From Falsiroseomonas tokyonensis (lineage in GTDB: Bacteria; Pseudomonadota; Alphaproteobacteria; Acetobacterales; Acetobacteraceae): a stretch of DNA of 64,000 bases. Both the position numbers and the translations under genes were made by a program. Numbering within the stretch: the first letter of the stretch is position 1; every line of letters starts with the position of its first letter. The notes beneath the pieces were generated by a model that was not told where the DNA came from, ran no database searches, and worked only from the letters and a program-made list of their open reading frames with translations. Of the stretch, positions 34,891 through 44,079 are shown piece by piece. The stretch is taken from assembly GCF_019024325.1 (NCBI RefSeq), contig NZ_JAFNJS010000002.1, positions 1-64,000 on the forward strand, given 5' to 3'.

Positions 34891-35799
34891 TTACGAAAGC
34901 TGCGTGGGCAGGCTGTAGCCGCGCAGGAGGTCGGCCGTGGGCATGGCGGCGCGGCCGGGGCGTTGCAGGCGCAGCAGGTGCAGCGCGCCCGCGCCGCAGG
35001 CCACGACATCGGGCGCCAGCAGCGTGCCGGGGGCGCCGCTTCCGGGCACGGCTTCGGCCGCATGCACCCGCAAAACCTCCGCGCCAGCCTGGAAGAAGCA
35101 GCCGGGCCAGGGGGTGAGGGCGCGGATGCGGCGGTCCAGCGCCGTGGCGGGCTGCGTCCAGTCGATGCGGCCATCCGCCTTAGAAAGCTTCGGCGCATAG
35201 GTGACGCCCGCCTCCGGCTGCGGCACGGACGGCGGGTTTTCGTCCAGCACGCGCAGGATCAGCCGGGCGCCGATTTCGGCCAGCGCGTCATGCAGTTCGG
35301 GCGTGGTGGTGCGGGGGCCGATCGGCGTGGCCTCCGCCAGCAGCATCGGGCCGGTATCCAGCCCCTCCTCCATCTGCATGATGGTGATGCCGGATTCCGT
35401 GTCCCCGGCCAGGATCGCCGCCTGGATCGGCCCCGCCCCGCGCCAGCGCGGCAGCAGGGAGGCGTGGATGTTCAGGCAGCCGCGCCGTGGCGCCGCCAGC
35501 ATGGCCGGCGGCAGGATCAGCCCATAGGCCGCGACCACCGCCACATCGAGGTCCAGCGCCGCAAAGGCCGCGTGTTCCGCCGCATCCCGCTTCACCCGCG
35601 CCGGCGTGCGCACCGGCAGGCCCAGCTCCAGCGCTGCGCGATGCACGGGGCAGGGGGTTTCGCGCTGCCCGCGCCCGGCGGGTTTCGGCGGCTGGGTATA
35701 GACGCAGGCAATCTGATGCCCCGCCCCATGCAGCGCCCGCAGCGCGGGCACCGAAAAGTCCGGGCTGCCCATGAAGGCGAGGCGCAGCCGGGCGGTCAC
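34891..35799 (-). CDS. fmt: methionyl-tRNA formyltransferase
   Basis: Fmt formylates Met-tRNAfMet using 10-formyl-tetrahydrofolate. The 302-residue protein has the N-terminal [15 protein letters not shown], the catalytic region [25 protein letters not shown] (about residue 107) and the [17 protein letters not shown] segment. The C-terminal domain contains [12 protein letters not shown] at 35799 overlaps the def stop (GTGA). Its position between def and truA is the usual alphaproteobacterial order. Confidence 0.97.
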   Translation of the reverse strand: MTARLRLAFMGSPDFSVPALRALHGAGHQIACVYTQPPKPAGRGQRETPCPVHRAALELGLPVRTPARVKRDAAEHAAFAALDLDVAVVAAYGLILPPAMLAAPRRGCLNIHASLLPRWRGAGPIQAAILAGDTESGITIMQMEEGLDTGPMLLAEATPIGPRTTTPELHDALAEIGARLILRVLDENPPSVPQPEAGVTYAPKLSKADGRIDWTQPATALDRRIRALTPWPGCFFQAGAEVLRVHAAEAVPGSGAPGTLLAPDVVACGAGALHLLRLQRPGRAAMPTADLLRGYSLPTQLS

Positions 35800-36323
35800 C
35801 CCTGCGCCTTCAGCTTCAATTCCTTGGCCAGCTTGCGCAGCAGCATGTTGCGCTTCAGCGCCGAGATATGGTCGACGAACAGCACGCCATCCAGGTGGTC
35901 GATCTCATGCTGCAGGCAGGCGGCCAGCAGGCCATCGCCCTCGATCTCGCGCTTCGCGCCGGTCAGGTCCTGGTAGCGCACCTTCACCCGGGCGGGGCGC
36001 GTGACATCCGCGTATTGGCCGGGCAGGGACAGGCAGCCTTCCTCGCGCACCGCCGTCTCGCTGCTCTCGGCCACGATCTCGGGGTTCACCAGCACCACCG
36101 GCGCCGGCACGTCGTTCTCATGCAGGTCGATCACCACCAGGCGCAGCAGCTCCCCCACCTGCGGCGCCGCCAGGCCGATGCCGGGGGCCTTGTACATGGT
36201 GGCCAGCATGCGGGCGGAGAGGTCGGGGATGCGCGAATCCCCCTGCGCCACCGGCTTCGCCTTGGCGCGCAGCCGTGGGTCCGGGACATAGAGGATGGGC
36301 AGCAATTCGGTTTCGGTGGTCAT
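35796..36323 (-). CDS. def: peptide deformylase
   Basis: Def removes the N-formyl group from nascent proteins using a metal ion. The 175-residue product contains all three motifs: [10 protein letters not shown] (about residue 49), EGCLSLPG (Cys ligand) and QHEIDHLDG (two His ligands, catalytic Glu). The Pro-Asp-rich N-terminus [19 protein letters not shown] is normal. ATG at 36323 is chosen over upstream in-frame codons for matching the family. It is the first gene of def-fmt-truA, and is divergent from the Hsp20 gene across 194 bp. Confidence 0.97.
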   Translation of the reverse strand: MTTETELLPILYVPDPRLRAKAKPVAQGDSRIPDLSARMLATMYKAPGIGLAAPQVGELLRLVVIDLHENDVPAPVVLVNPEIVAESSETAVREEGCLSLPGQYADVTRPARVKVRYQDLTGAKREIEGDGLLAACLQHEIDHLDGVLFVDHISALKRNMLLRKLAKELKLKAQG

Positions 36324-36415
36324 TTCGATCGCTTGCCCGCGCGGCGGGCGTCTGGGGTAGGCCAAAGGGGGGAAGGCCAGGAGATGACCCGGAGAGGTAG
36401 CCCCGCCCCGCCCCC

Positions 36416-36444
36416 CTTGCAACGGCCGGCGACGCCGCCAAGAT
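36416..36444 (+). promoter_or_regulatory. possible RpoH (sigma-32-type) promoter of the Hsp20 gene
   Basis: CTTGCAA (36416-36422), 13 bases, then CGCCAAGAT (36436-36444) resemble the RpoH consensus CTTGAAA-N13-CCCCATNT, though the -10 half is weak. It is placed about 75 bases before the start codon, consistent with a leader containing the thermometer. The sequence is so GC-rich that chance matches are a concern. Confidence 0.35.
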
Positions 36445-36482
36445 TGCAGGAAGCGGGGTGCCTTCGGGCCCCGCGAGACCAA

Positions 36483-36520
36483 GGCTTCGCTCCTGAGCGA
36501 GGAGGCACCCGAGATCCATG
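36483..36520 (+). promoter_or_regulatory. ROSE-like RNA thermometer in the Hsp20 leader
   Basis: The Shine-Dalgarno AGGAGG (36500-36505), 13 bases before the ATG at 36518, is complementary to CTCCT (36490-36494) across the 5-base loop GAGCG. The upstream strand TTCGCTCCT contains U(C)GCU with an unpaired G at 36489 opposite the run. This is the hallmark of ROSE elements, in which a bulged G weakens the anti-SD pairing so it melts on heating. Position directly in front of an Hsp20 gene supports the call. Confidence 0.6.
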
Positions 36521-37024
36521 TCACGACCTTCCCTGTTCGGCTCGCCCCTGTTCCTCGGCTTCGACCATCTCGAGCAGATGCTCGACCGGGTACAGAAAAG
36601 CGCCGACGGCTATCCCCCCTACAATATCGAGCAGACGGGCGAGACGCGGCTGCGCATCACGCTGGCGGTCGCCGGCTTCTCGATGGAGGAGCTGCAGATC
36701 ACGCAGGAGGACAACCAGCTGGTGATCCGTGGCCGGCAGCGTGAGGACGGCGAGGGCCGGATCTTCCTGCATCGCGGCATCGCGGCGCGCCAGTTCCAGC
36801 GCGCCTTCGTGCTGGCCGAGGGGATCGAGGTGGAGGGCGCCTGGCTGGACAACGGCCTGCTGCATGTCGACCTGCAAAGGCCGCTGCCCGAGGTGCGGGT
36901 GAAGACCATCCAGATTGCCACCCGCGGCCATGGGCCGCAGCGCCCCGTAGTGGGCCAGGTGCCGGTCGGGGAAGGGCGGATCGGAGAGGCGCGGGTCGCC
37001 GATGGCCGCCTGAAGCAGAGTTGA
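36518..37024 (+). CDS. small heat-shock protein, Hsp20/alpha-crystallin family
   Basis: The 168-residue ATP-independent chaperone binds unfolding proteins in the cytosol. The alpha-crystallin domain runs from about residue 32 to 125: PPYNIEQTGETRLRITLAVAGF, then LVIRGRQ and the family's typical FQRAFVLAEGIEV-GAWLDNGLLHVDLQRP. The N-terminus FLGFDHLEQMLDRVQ is IbpA-like. A C-terminal extension rich in Gly/Val follows. It has a heat-responsive leader (ROSE-like). A DUF1150 gene follows 58 bases later, a frequent partner of ibpA-type genes in alphaproteobacteria. Confidence 0.93.
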   Translation: MSRPSLFGSPLFLGFDHLEQMLDRVQKSADGYPPYNIEQTGETRLRITLAVAGFSMEELQITQEDNQLVIRGRQREDGEGRIFLHRGIAARQFQRAFVLAEGIEVEGAWLDNGLLHVDLQRPLPEVRVKTIQIATRGHGPQRPVVGQVPVGEGRIGEARVADGRLKQS

Positions 37025-37082
37025 GACCCGTATTGCGTGACCTTGGCACGGGCCATCACGGCCGTGCCGGAAGGAGATGACC

Positions 37083-37337
37083 ATGTCCGACTTCGATGGC
37101 GGCGCCTCTGAGGGCCGCGTGACCCTGTCCCCGATGGCGCTGCGAAGCCTGTCGAACCTGGATTTCGCCCGGCTGGGCGCCGATGCGGTCGCCTATCTGC
37201 GGCCGGTGGTTCTGAACGGCGCGCTGGCCTTCGCGATCCATGCCGCCGATGGCACGCCGATCGGCGCCGCGCCCAATGCCGACCTCGCCGCCGCGGCGAT
37301 CCGCCAGCACGACATGGAGCCGATGCTGGTGCATTGA
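37083..37337 (+). CDS. DUF1150 family protein
   Basis: The 84-residue protein has the DUF1150 form: LSNLDFARLGADAVAYLRPV, then ALAFAIHAADGTPIG and a closing AIRQHDMEPMLVH. Small DUF1150 proteins are commonly encoded next to Hsp20 and are thought to be heat-shock co-factors, with no proven activity. The ATG at 37083 is preferred to the one at 37077 because AAGGAG lies at the ideal distance. The neighbour suggests co-expression with the Hsp20 gene. Confidence 0.85.
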   Translation: MSDFDGGASEGRVTLSPMALRSLSNLDFARLGADAVAYLRPVVLNGALAFAIHAADGTPIGAAPNADLAAAAIRQHDMEPMLVH

Positions 37338-37407
37338 TCCGGGCGGAGGTTCCGCCCGGCCTGGGTCGCGTCTAGCCTGCCCGGATCAACCGGGCAGGAA
37401 ATCCCTC

Positions 37408-38091
37408 ATGACGCTGAACATCGGCCTGCTGCTGTTTCCGGATGTGCAGCAGCTTGACCTGACCGGCCCCTACGAAGTGTTGGCCGGGCTGCCGGGTGCG
37501 CAGATGCACCTGGTGGCGGCCGAGGCCGGGCCGGTGCGCGCCTCCACCGGCCTGACGCTGACCGCGACCACCGACTACGCAAGCTGCCCGCAGCTCGATA
37601 TCCTCTGCGTGCCGGGCGGCGCGGGGATTGCGGCATTGATGCGCGATGCGACGGTGCTGGATTTCCTGCGGCGCCAGGCGCCGGGCGCGCGCTATGTCAC
37701 CTCCGTCTGCACCGGCGCGCTGGTGCTGGGCGCGGCAGGGCTGCTGCGCGGCAAGCGCGCCACCACCCATTGGAATGCGCATCACCTGCTGGCCCCGCTG
37801 GGCGCCATTCCCGTGCAGGCGCGGGTGGTGCGGGACGGCAATCTGTTCACCGGCGGCGGCGTGACGGCGGGCATCGACTTCGCCCTGACACTGGTGGCGG
37901 AAATCGCCGGGCCCGAGGCGGCGCAGTCCATCCAGCTCGGCCTGGAATACGCGCCCGCGCCGCCCTTCGAGGCCGGCAGCCCGGAGACGGCGCCGCCCGC
38001 CATCCTGGCCGGCGTGCGGGACAAGACCGCCGCCAACCGCAAGGCGCGGGAGGCGCTGGTGGCCGAGGTGGCGAAGGGGCTTGGGCTCTAA
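37408..38091 (+). CDS. DJ-1/PfpI family protein (isonitrile-hydratase-like)
   Basis: The 227-residue protein has the class I glutamine-amidotransferase-like fold with the nucleophile elbow Cys in SVCTGALVLGAAGLLRGKRATTHW (about residue 98). The family-typical DLTGPYEVLAG near residue 17 places an Asp near the active site. This combination resembles isonitrile hydratase (InhA) more than deglycases. There is no AraC DNA-binding domain at the C-terminus, so it is not a GlxA regulator. The TAA stop is the first codon of repeat A copy 2. Confidence 0.88.
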   Translation: MTLNIGLLLFPDVQQLDLTGPYEVLAGLPGAQMHLVAAEAGPVRASTGLTLTATTDYASCPQLDILCVPGGAGIAALMRDATVLDFLRRQAPGARYVTSVCTGALVLGAAGLLRGKRATTHWNAHHLLAPLGAIPVQARVVRDGNLFTGGGVTAGIDFALTLVAEIAGPEAAQSIQLGLEYAPAPPFEAGSPETAPPAILAGVRDKTAANRKAREALVAEVAKGLGL

Positions 38092-38198
38092 AGCACTATC
38101 CGATAACACCGGTTCGATGTTATCGGATTTCGTGCTTTAGAAACAATGACTTCCAGAGCACGAGATCCGTCCAACTGGACGGATCCCGTGCTCTGGCG
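38089..38198. repeat. extragenic palindrome family A, copy 2 (two hairpins)
   Basis: Hairpin 1 (38089-38139) pairs TAAAGCAC with GTGCTTTA, with an inner arm CCGATAACA / TGTTATCGG. The linker GAAACAATGACTT follows. Hairpin 2 (38153-38196) pairs CCAGAGCACG and GATCCGTCC with GGACGGATC and CGTGCTCTGG. The outer bases and linker match copy 1 at 10806, while the inner stems differ and still pair. It begins on the DJ-1 gene stop and ends 38 bases before the convergent hpf stop. Confidence 0.92.
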
Positions 38199-38235
38199 GG
38201 GCCCTCCCCCGAGGGAGAAAGAGCGCCGCCGCCCG

Positions 38236-38841
38236 TCAGGGGCTCTTCGGGTCGATCCAGCCGATATGGCCGTCGCCGCGGCGATAGACGACGTTCAGCC
38301 CATTGGTCGCCCGGTTGCGGAACATCAGCACCGGGACATGCGCCAGGTCCATGCGCATCACCGCCTCTCCCACCGTCAGGCGGTGGATCTCGGACGGGGT
38401 CTCCGCCACCACGGCCGGGTGGTTCTCGGCGCCATCGGCCAGGACGGGATCGGGCGTCTCCTCATCCTCCTCCTCATGCCGCAGCACCACCTGGCGGGCG
38501 GGTTCCGCCACCTCCGGTTCGCGCTCGCTGGCCAGGCTGCGGGCGTGGTCGTTCATGCGGCGGCGGTAGCGGCGCAGGCGCTTGGCGACATGTTCGGCCG
38601 CCACGGTGAAGGCGCGATGCGCATCGGCGCCTTCGCCTTCGCCGCGCAGGAACAGGTTGCGCCCGGCCTTCAGGTTGATGTCGCAGAGGAAGGCGTGGCC
38701 CTTGGCGTCCCGGCTGAAGGTCACGTTTGCTTCGACGGCGTGGTCGAAATACTTGCGCGATATGACCGTGAGGCCGTCCCTTACATGAGTCTTCAACGCC
38801 TCGCCGGTTTCGACCTGCTTGCCTGCGACGGTGATATGCAT
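38236..38841 (-). CDS. hpf: long ribosome hibernation promoting factor
   Basis: The 201-residue protein binds idle ribosomes and promotes 100S dimers. The N-terminal S30AE domain begins MHITVAGKQVETGEALKTHV, contains the basic RNA-binding SRKYFDHAVEANVTFSRD and DAHRAFTVAAEHVAKRLRRYRRR. The C-terminal dimerisation domain follows an acidic linker (EEEDEETPDP): IHRLTVGEAVMRMDLAHVPVLMFRN...GHIGWIDPK. It is in the conserved place downstream of rpoN; the usual ptsN gene is absent and a repeat element follows. ATG 38841 is the family start. Confidence 0.95.
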   Translation of the reverse strand: MHITVAGKQVETGEALKTHVRDGLTVISRKYFDHAVEANVTFSRDAKGHAFLCDINLKAGRNLFLRGEGEGADAHRAFTVAAEHVAKRLRRYRRRMNDHARSLASEREPEVAEPARQVVLRHEEEDEETPDPVLADGAENHPAVVAETPSEIHRLTVGEAVMRMDLAHVPVLMFRNRATNGLNVVYRRGDGHIGWIDPKSP

Positions 38842-38916
38842 GCGAGCTTCGCTCCTTCCTCCGCTATGGGAAAGGCCGCGCCCGGATGGATAGGCGGCGT
38901 AGCAACCTGCCGCGGA

Positions 38917-40401
38917 TCAGGCCGGGACGGCCTTCTCCCGCTTGCGTTGCACTGATGATGGGATGCGCAACGCCTCGCGGTATTTGGCCACCGTTCGGCG
39001 TGCGATGTCCACTCCCTCCTTGCGCAAACGCTCGACGATCGCATCGTCGGAGAGCACATCCTCGGTGGTCTCGGCGCTGATCATCTCGCGGATGCGGAAG
39101 CGCACCGCCTCGGCCGAGTGGCTTTCGCCGCCAAGTGTTCCGGCGATTGCGGTGGTGAAGAAATACTTTAGCTCGAAGGTCCCGCGCGGCGTGGCGATGT
39201 ATTTATTGGCCGTGACGCGACTCACGGTGCTTTCATGCATGGCGACATATTCGGCAACGTCCCGCAGGATCAGCGGCCGCAGATGCGCTACGCCATGGCG
39301 GAAGAAGCCGTCCTGCCGGCGCACGATCTCGGCCGCCACCTTCAGAATGGTATTGGCCCGCTGTTCCAGCGATTTCACCAGCCAGGTGGCGGATTGCAGC
39401 CGGTCCGCGATGAAGGCTTTGTCGTCACGGGATTTCGCCCCCACCACCGCGCGGGCGTGAAAGCCGCGATTGACCAGCACGCGGGGCAGCGTCTCCGGGT
39501 TCAGCTCCACCGCCCAGCCGCCATCGGGCAGCCGCTTCATCAGCACGTCGGGCACCACCGCCATGGCCGGTGGCGCGTCGAAGCTCGCCCCCGGCTTGGG
39601 GTCGAGCCGCTTCACCTCCGCGATCATGTCCGCGAGGTCTTCCGAATCGCACTCGCAGACCCGCATCAGCCCGCGCAGGTCGCGCCGCGCCAGCATCTCC
39701 AGATTGTCCAGCAGGCGCTCCATGCAGGGGTCCAGCCGGTTGCGGTCGGCCAGTTGCACGGCCAGGCATTCGCGCAGGTCGCGGCAGAACATCCCGACCG
39801 GGTCCAGCCGCTGCAGCCGCGCCCGCACCCCGGCCACCTGTTCCACCGGGCAGCCCATGGCATTGGCGATCTGCCAGTCCTCGATGGTCATCCGCCCGGC
39901 GGGGTCGACCAGCGCCAGCATCTGCGCCGCAATCAGCCGTTCCTGCGGATCGCCGAAGGTCAGCCGGACCTGTTCGCCCAGATGCTCCCGCAGCGATTTC
40001 CGGCCATCCGCCAGGTCCTCGATGTCCGAGAGGCTGTCGTCGAAATCCGCGCGCCCGCCGCGGCCGCCGGATTCGGCAAAGCCGCCGCCGTCGCTGTCAT
40101 AGACATTGCCGTAGTCGGCATCGAGCGGCGCGGCGGAGTCTGACGGCATCTCGCCGGAGGTCGCCGCGGCATGGGTATCGGCGGGTTCGGCGGCCGGCGC
40201 CTCCGGCGCCCGCTCATCGGCCCGCGTCGCGGGTTCGGGGCGGTCGTCGCGCTCGAGCAGCGGATTGCGCTCCAGCTCCTCCTCGACGAAGGCGGTGACT
40301 TCCACATTGCTGGACTGCAGCAGCTTGATGGCCTGCCGCAGCTGCGGCGTCATCACCAGGGACTGGGACTGCCGCAGGTCCAGGCGCGGTCCGAGTGCCA
40401 C
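38917..40401 (-). CDS. rpoN: RNA polymerase sigma-54 factor
   Basis: The 494-residue protein directs RNA polymerase to -24/-12 promoters under enhancer activators. Region I is Gln/Leu-rich (LRQSQSLVMTPQLRQAIKLLQ). An acidic region II follows (about residues 45-130), then the core-binding domain and the C-terminal DNA-binding region with the helix-turn-helix and the RpoN box ARRTVAKYREALRIPSS. The start is GTG at 40401 with GAGGG upstream. It lies between lptB and hpf in the usual order. Confidence 0.98.
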   Translation of the reverse strand: MALGPRLDLRQSQSLVMTPQLRQAIKLLQSSNVEVTAFVEEELERNPLLERDDRPEPATRADERAPEAPAAEPADTHAAATSGEMPSDSAAPLDADYGNVYDSDGGGFAESGGRGGRADFDDSLSDIEDLADGRKSLREHLGEQVRLTFGDPQERLIAAQMLALVDPAGRMTIEDWQIANAMGCPVEQVAGVRARLQRLDPVGMFCRDLRECLAVQLADRNRLDPCMERLLDNLEMLARRDLRGLMRVCECDSEDLADMIAEVKRLDPKPGASFDAPPAMAVVPDVLMKRLPDGGWAVELNPETLPRVLVNRGFHARAVVGAKSRDDKAFIADRLQSATWLVKSLEQRANTILKVAAEIVRRQDGFFRHGVAHLRPLILRDVAEYVAMHESTVSRVTANKYIATPRGTFELKYFFTTAIAGTLGGESHSAEAVRFRIREMISAETTEDVLSDDAIVERLRKEGVDIARRTVAKYREALRIPSSVQRKREKAVPA

Positions 40402-40451
40402 GACCCTCAGCCCCCGACCCGGCGATGCGAAGCCCTGCTCATGCCGGCAGA

Positions 40452-41249
40452 CTAGAGCGAAAATCTTTCGCCGAGATAGACACGCCGCACACCCTCATGC
40501 GCGACGATGTCGCGCGGGTTGCCCTCCATCAGCACCTGGCCGTCGTGCAGGATATAGGCGCGGTCGATGATCTCCAGCGTCTCACGCACATTGTGGTCGG
40601 TGATCAGCACGCCGATCCCGCGATCCTTCAGATGTTTTACAAGATCACGGATCTCGCCGACGGCGATGGGGTCGATGCCGGCGAGGGGCTCGTCGAGCAG
40701 GATATAGGAGGGCTGGGTGGCGAGAGCGCGGGCGATCTCGCAGCGCCGGCGTTCGCCGCCCGAAAGCGCCAGCGCCGGGGCGCGCCGCAGATGGGCGATG
40801 CCGAATTCGGCCAGCAGGCTGTCCAGCATCTGCTCCCGTCGGTCACGCACCGGCTCCACCACCTCCAGCGCCGCGCGGATATTGTCCTCCACCGAAAGGC
40901 CCCTAAAGATCGAGGCCTCCTGCGGCAGGTAGCCGAGGCCGAGGCGGGCGCGGCGGTACATCGGCAGGCGGGTGACGTCGTGGCCATCCATGGTGACGAT
41001 GCCCTCATCGGGCTGCACCAGGCCGGTGATCATGTAGAAGGTGGTGGTTTTGCCGGCGCCATTCGGGCCCAGCAACCCCACAGCCTCTCCCCGCCGCAGG
41101 TTGATCGAGACGTTCCGCACCACGGGCCGCTTCTTGTAGCGCTTGCCGAGGCCGGTCGCGACCAGGCCCGCATTCTCCGCAGCCAGGCGGATGGGCGGGG
41201 TGGTGCGCGGCTCGCCGGGGCGGTCGGTCGGGTGGTCCAGCATCGTCAT
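40452..41249 (-). CDS. lptB: LPS export ABC transporter ATP-binding protein LptB
   Basis: LptB drives extraction of lipopolysaccharide from the inner membrane with LptFG. The 265-residue ATPase has Walker [15 protein letters not shown] (about residue 61), the Q-loop [12 protein letters not shown], the signature [15 protein letters not shown], Walker [14 protein letters not shown] and the switch His in [11 protein letters not shown]. About 30 residues precede the canonical start, as in other alphaproteobacteria. Its ATG overlaps the lptA stop (ATGA). Confidence 0.97.
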   Translation of the reverse strand: MTMLDHPTDRPGEPRTTPPIRLAAENAGLVATGLGKRYKKRPVVRNVSINLRRGEAVGLLGPNGAGKTTTFYMITGLVQPDEGIVTMDGHDVTRLPMYRRARLGLGYLPQEASIFRGLSVEDNIRAALEVVEPVRDRREQMLDSLLAEFGIAHLRRAPALALSGGERRRCEIARALATQPSYILLDEPLAGIDPIAVGEIRDLVKHLKDRGIGVLITDHNVRETLEIIDRAYILHDGQVLMEGNPRDIVAHEGVRRVYLGERFSL

Positions 41250-42253
41250 CGGCCCTGCGACTGGCTGGGCTGGCGAGCCGGGGGCGGGGCAGGATTGCGC
41301 GGCGCCGGCCGCTGCGCCGGGGGGACGTTCGCCTGGCTCGGCTGCTGCTGCCCCGGCACGACCAGGCCCTGCACGCGGGTTCCCGGCGCCGAGACGAGGC
41401 GCGAGACGCCGGTCTGCAGGTTCACGATCGCTTCCTGGCCGTTCAACTGGTTCTCCCCACGGGTGATCCGGACGCCGCCGACCAGCCGCGCCAGGCCGGT
41501 CTGCGGGTTGTACATGCCGCGCTCGCCGCGCACGACTTCCTCGGCCGAGCGGATCTCGACCCCGCCATAGGCCTCGACGCGCTCGATCCGGCTGCTTTCA
41601 TTGGCGGCCGGCAGCCCGGCCACGGGCGGCGCCGCGGGGCGGGCCGGGGTGGGGGCGGGGTTCGGCGTGGGCGCGCCCTCGGCCGGGGCATCCAGGAAAT
41701 AGGCGACCAGCGTATCGGCCGCGATCCGCCGGCCATCGGCGCTGACCACCACGGCGTTGCCGCGGGCCACCGCCATGCGGCGTTGCGGCCAGTATTCGAG
41801 GCTGTCGCGGGCGGTGATGCGCTGGTCCGGCGTGGTCAGCGACAGGCCGCGGCCGGACAGCACCATCACCGCCTGGTCCATGTCATAGACCGCGCGCTCG
41901 CCTTCCGCGCGTTCGGTGGCGGAGGTGACGCGGACATTGCCCTCGGCCTCCAGCCGCCAGATCTCGCCGCCCGACAGCGGGCTCTCGCCCGGCTGGGCGG
42001 GGGCCGCCTGGGCGCCGCCGCGCGGGCGGTAGCGGGCGATCAGCCGGTCCGCATCCACCGCCACGCCGTCGCGCACCGCGCGCGCGGCGCCGCGGGCGAT
42101 GACCACCTGGTCCTGCTGGCGCCATTCGATGCCGTCATTCGCGGTGATCTCGACCGGCCCGCCCTGGTTCAGGTCGAGGTTCTGCGCGCGCAAGGGCACT
42201 GCCAGCAGCGGCAGGGCCAGAAGCGGCAGGATCAGGCGTCCGATGCGGGTCAC
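41246..42253 (-). CDS. lptA: LPS transport periplasmic protein LptA, extended
   Basis: LptA forms the periplasmic bridge carrying LPS to the outer membrane. The 335-residue product starts with a signal peptide ([23 protein letters not shown]), then the OstA beta-jellyroll ([28 protein letters not shown] and onward to [14 protein letters not shown] and [16 protein letters not shown]). A Pro-rich linker ([15 protein letters not shown]) interrupts the domain. The jellyroll resumes with [24 protein letters not shown], and a long Gln/Pro tail closes. Usual LptA is about 170-200 residues. GTG start at 42253 overlaps the lptC stop. Confidence 0.92.
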   Translation of the reverse strand: MTRIGRLILPLLALPLLAVPLRAQNLDLNQGGPVEITANDGIEWRQQDQVVIARGAARAVRDGVAVDADRLIARYRPRGGAQAAPAQPGESPLSGGEIWRLEAEGNVRVTSATERAEGERAVYDMDQAVMVLSGRGLSLTTPDQRITARDSLEYWPQRRMAVARGNAVVVSADGRRIAADTLVAYFLDAPAEGAPTPNPAPTPARPAAPPVAGLPAANESSRIERVEAYGGVEIRSAEEVVRGERGMYNPQTGLARLVGGVRITRGENQLNGQEAIVNLQTGVSRLVSAPGTRVQGLVVPGQQQPSQANVPPAQRPAPRNPAPPPARQPSQSQGR

Positions 42254-42951
42254 TGGCCACCTTCCAGCACGGTGCGGGCCCGGCCGGTGAAGACCACCAC
42301 CTGGCCACGGTCGAACAGGCGAAAACCTTGCGCCGTCAGCGTGCCGAAGGGCCCCTGGGCCGCCACCGGCGCATCGCCGGAAGCCACGCCGGCCTTCAGG
42401 TCGATCGCCGCGCGATCGGTCACGAACTGGCTGCCATCGTCATGGTGCACGGTCACCTGGCCGCTGAGGTCGAGGTGGTTGGTCGGGCGGTTGAACCGTC
42501 CCTCCCGCGATTCGAGATAGACCCAGCTGCCATCGCCCATCAGCAGGTCGGCGCGCGGCGCATCCAGCACCACCACCTCCTCATTCCCGCCCTGGGTGGC
42601 GACGCTGGCGGTGACGGTATAGGGGCGGTTCTGCTCATCCACGCCCTGGTAGCGCGGGTCGACGATGCGCAGCGCATCCGGGGCGGCCTGCAGCACGCGA
42701 CGGAAGGCGACGCGGCCGCGATCCGCGGCGCTGTCGATCTCGGGCCAAAGCGCGATGGCGGCCAGCAGCGCGACGGCCGCCAGCGGCAGGACGCGCTTGG
42801 CGACGCTGACCAGGATCCGGCGCCGCAGCAACTGCCCGGCACTCGGCGCCCGGCGTTCCCGGGAGGGAGCCAGCAGGCGCCGCGCGGGGGCGCGGCCGGC
42901 CGCGACCGAGGAGGCGTTGGGCCGAGCGGAGAGGGGCGGCGGCAATCTCAC
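42250..42951 (-). CDS. lptC: LPS export system protein LptC
   Basis: The 233-residue protein links LptBFG to LptA. A basic N-terminus of about 45 residues precedes a single transmembrane helix (VLPLAAVALLAAIALWPEI, about residues 55-73). The periplasmic jellyroll follows, with NRPYTVTASVATQGGNEEVVVLDAPRADLLMGDGSWVYLESREGRF and NHLDLSGQVTVHHDDG. GTG start at 42951. First gene of lptCAB-rpoN-hpf, all with minimal spacing up to lptB. Confidence 0.9.
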   Translation of the reverse strand: MRLPPPLSARPNASSVAAGRAPARRLLAPSRERRAPSAGQLLRRRILVSVAKRVLPLAAVALLAAIALWPEIDSAADRGRVAFRRVLQAAPDALRIVDPRYQGVDEQNRPYTVTASVATQGGNEEVVVLDAPRADLLMGDGSWVYLESREGRFNRPTNHLDLSGQVTVHHDDGSQFVTDRAAIDLKAGVASGDAPVAAQGPFGTLTAQGFRLFDRGQVVVFTGRARTVLEGGQ

Positions 42952-43128
42952 CGGATTTGTATGAGCCTCGCGGGGCGGGGGGTCAACGCGGAGATGACCC
43001 TGCCGGGCCGGCGGGACAAAAAACGTGCCAAGATTTCCCGCTCCTGCCCTGTCGCGGTTTACGCGATGGTCACTTTCCTGGCAGTCCGGTGCAAATCGCC
43101 CTGCGGGCGGAGGAAACCGGTCAGCCGG

Positions 43129-43752
43129 TCAATGCGCGAAGATGTCCGGGTCTTCGTAGCCCAGCAGGTCCAGCCGGCCCCGCATGGGAAGGAAATGGTA
43201 GCAGGCCTCGGCGATGTCCAGACGCCCCTCCCGCTCCAGCAGCGCCTTCAGCCGGGCCCAGAGGGCATGCAGGTGCAGCACGTCGGAGGCCGCATAGGCC
43301 AGCTGCTCCGGCGTCAGCTCCGCCTGGCCCCAGTCGCTGGACTGCTGCTGCTTGGAGAGATCGACGCCCAGCAGGTCCCGGCACAGGTCCTTCAGCCCGT
43401 GCCGGTCCGTATAGGTGCGCACCAGCTTGGAGGCGATCTTGGTGCACACCACCGGCGCCACCACCACGCCCAGGGCGTTGTACAGGGCGGCGACATCGAA
43501 GCGGGCAAAGTGGAAGATCTTCAGCACCGCGGGATCCGCCAGCAGGCGCTTCAGGTTCGGGCAGTCCGCGCCGCGGCCACCCAGCCGCTCGGGCAGGATC
43601 TGCACGCAATGCGCGGTGCCGTCGCCTGCGGAAAGCTGCACCAGGCAAAGCCGGTCGCGCCGCGGGTCGAGGCCCATGGTCTCGGTATCGATGGCGACGG
43701 AAGAGCCGAAGCTCACATCGTCCGGCAGGTCGTGCCGATGCAGTCGGATCAC
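43129..43752 (-). CDS. rnd: ribonuclease D-type 3'-5' exonuclease
   Basis: The 207-residue DEDDy-family exonuclease should trim tRNA precursors and other RNAs. Motif I is SVAIDTETMGL (about residue 20), motif II is FHFARFDVAALY and motif III YAASDVLHLHALW. It lacks the C-terminal HRDC domain of full-length RNase D, as in many short alphaproteobacterial homologues. The start is GTG at 43752; a longer frame would read through the tRNA gene. It lies directly downstream of tRNA-Leu on the same strand and just upstream of lptC. Confidence 0.88.
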   Translation of the reverse strand: MIRLHRHDLPDDVSFGSSVAIDTETMGLDPRRDRLCLVQLSAGDGTAHCVQILPERLGGRGADCPNLKRLLADPAVLKIFHFARFDVAALYNALGVVVAPVVCTKIASKLVRTYTDRHGLKDLCRDLLGVDLSKQQQSSDWGQAELTPEQLAYAASDVLHLHALWARLKALLEREGRLDIAEACYHFLPMRGRLDLLGYEDPDIFAH

Positions 43753-43806
43753 GGCGGCCTTCGTGAAAAGGGTGGAACCCACCGCCGTATTTAACCCCGT
43801 TTGGAA

Positions 43807-43893
<87 letters not shown>

Positions 43894-43919
43894 AAGGGGC
43901 GTCTTCCGACGTGCGGCGG

Positions 43920-43948
43920 GGTTTACGGGCGGCCCCCGGACCCGTCAA
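43920..43948 (-). promoter_or_regulatory. promoter of tRNA-Leu
   Basis: On the minus strand TTGACG (43948-43943), 17 bases, then TAAACC (43925-43920). The start would be about 20 bases upstream of the mature tRNA 5' end. The -35 box is near consensus and the -10 box is weak. Confidence 0.55.
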
Positions 43949-44079
43949 GCGGGGGGTGTGCGGAATTCTTTCAGGAAAGCTGCAATGCTGTGGACATCGC
44001 TTGGCGCAGCCCAGCGCGGCCCATATGGTCCGGCAGCGCGAGGCCAGTGGATAGGGCCAATGGATATGGAGCACGGGTG

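Noticed and set aside
34128-35198. Apparent fusion frame covering fmt and truA
   Set aside because: The part upstream of truA is an alternative-frame shadow of fmt; truA has a family-type ATG at 34889.
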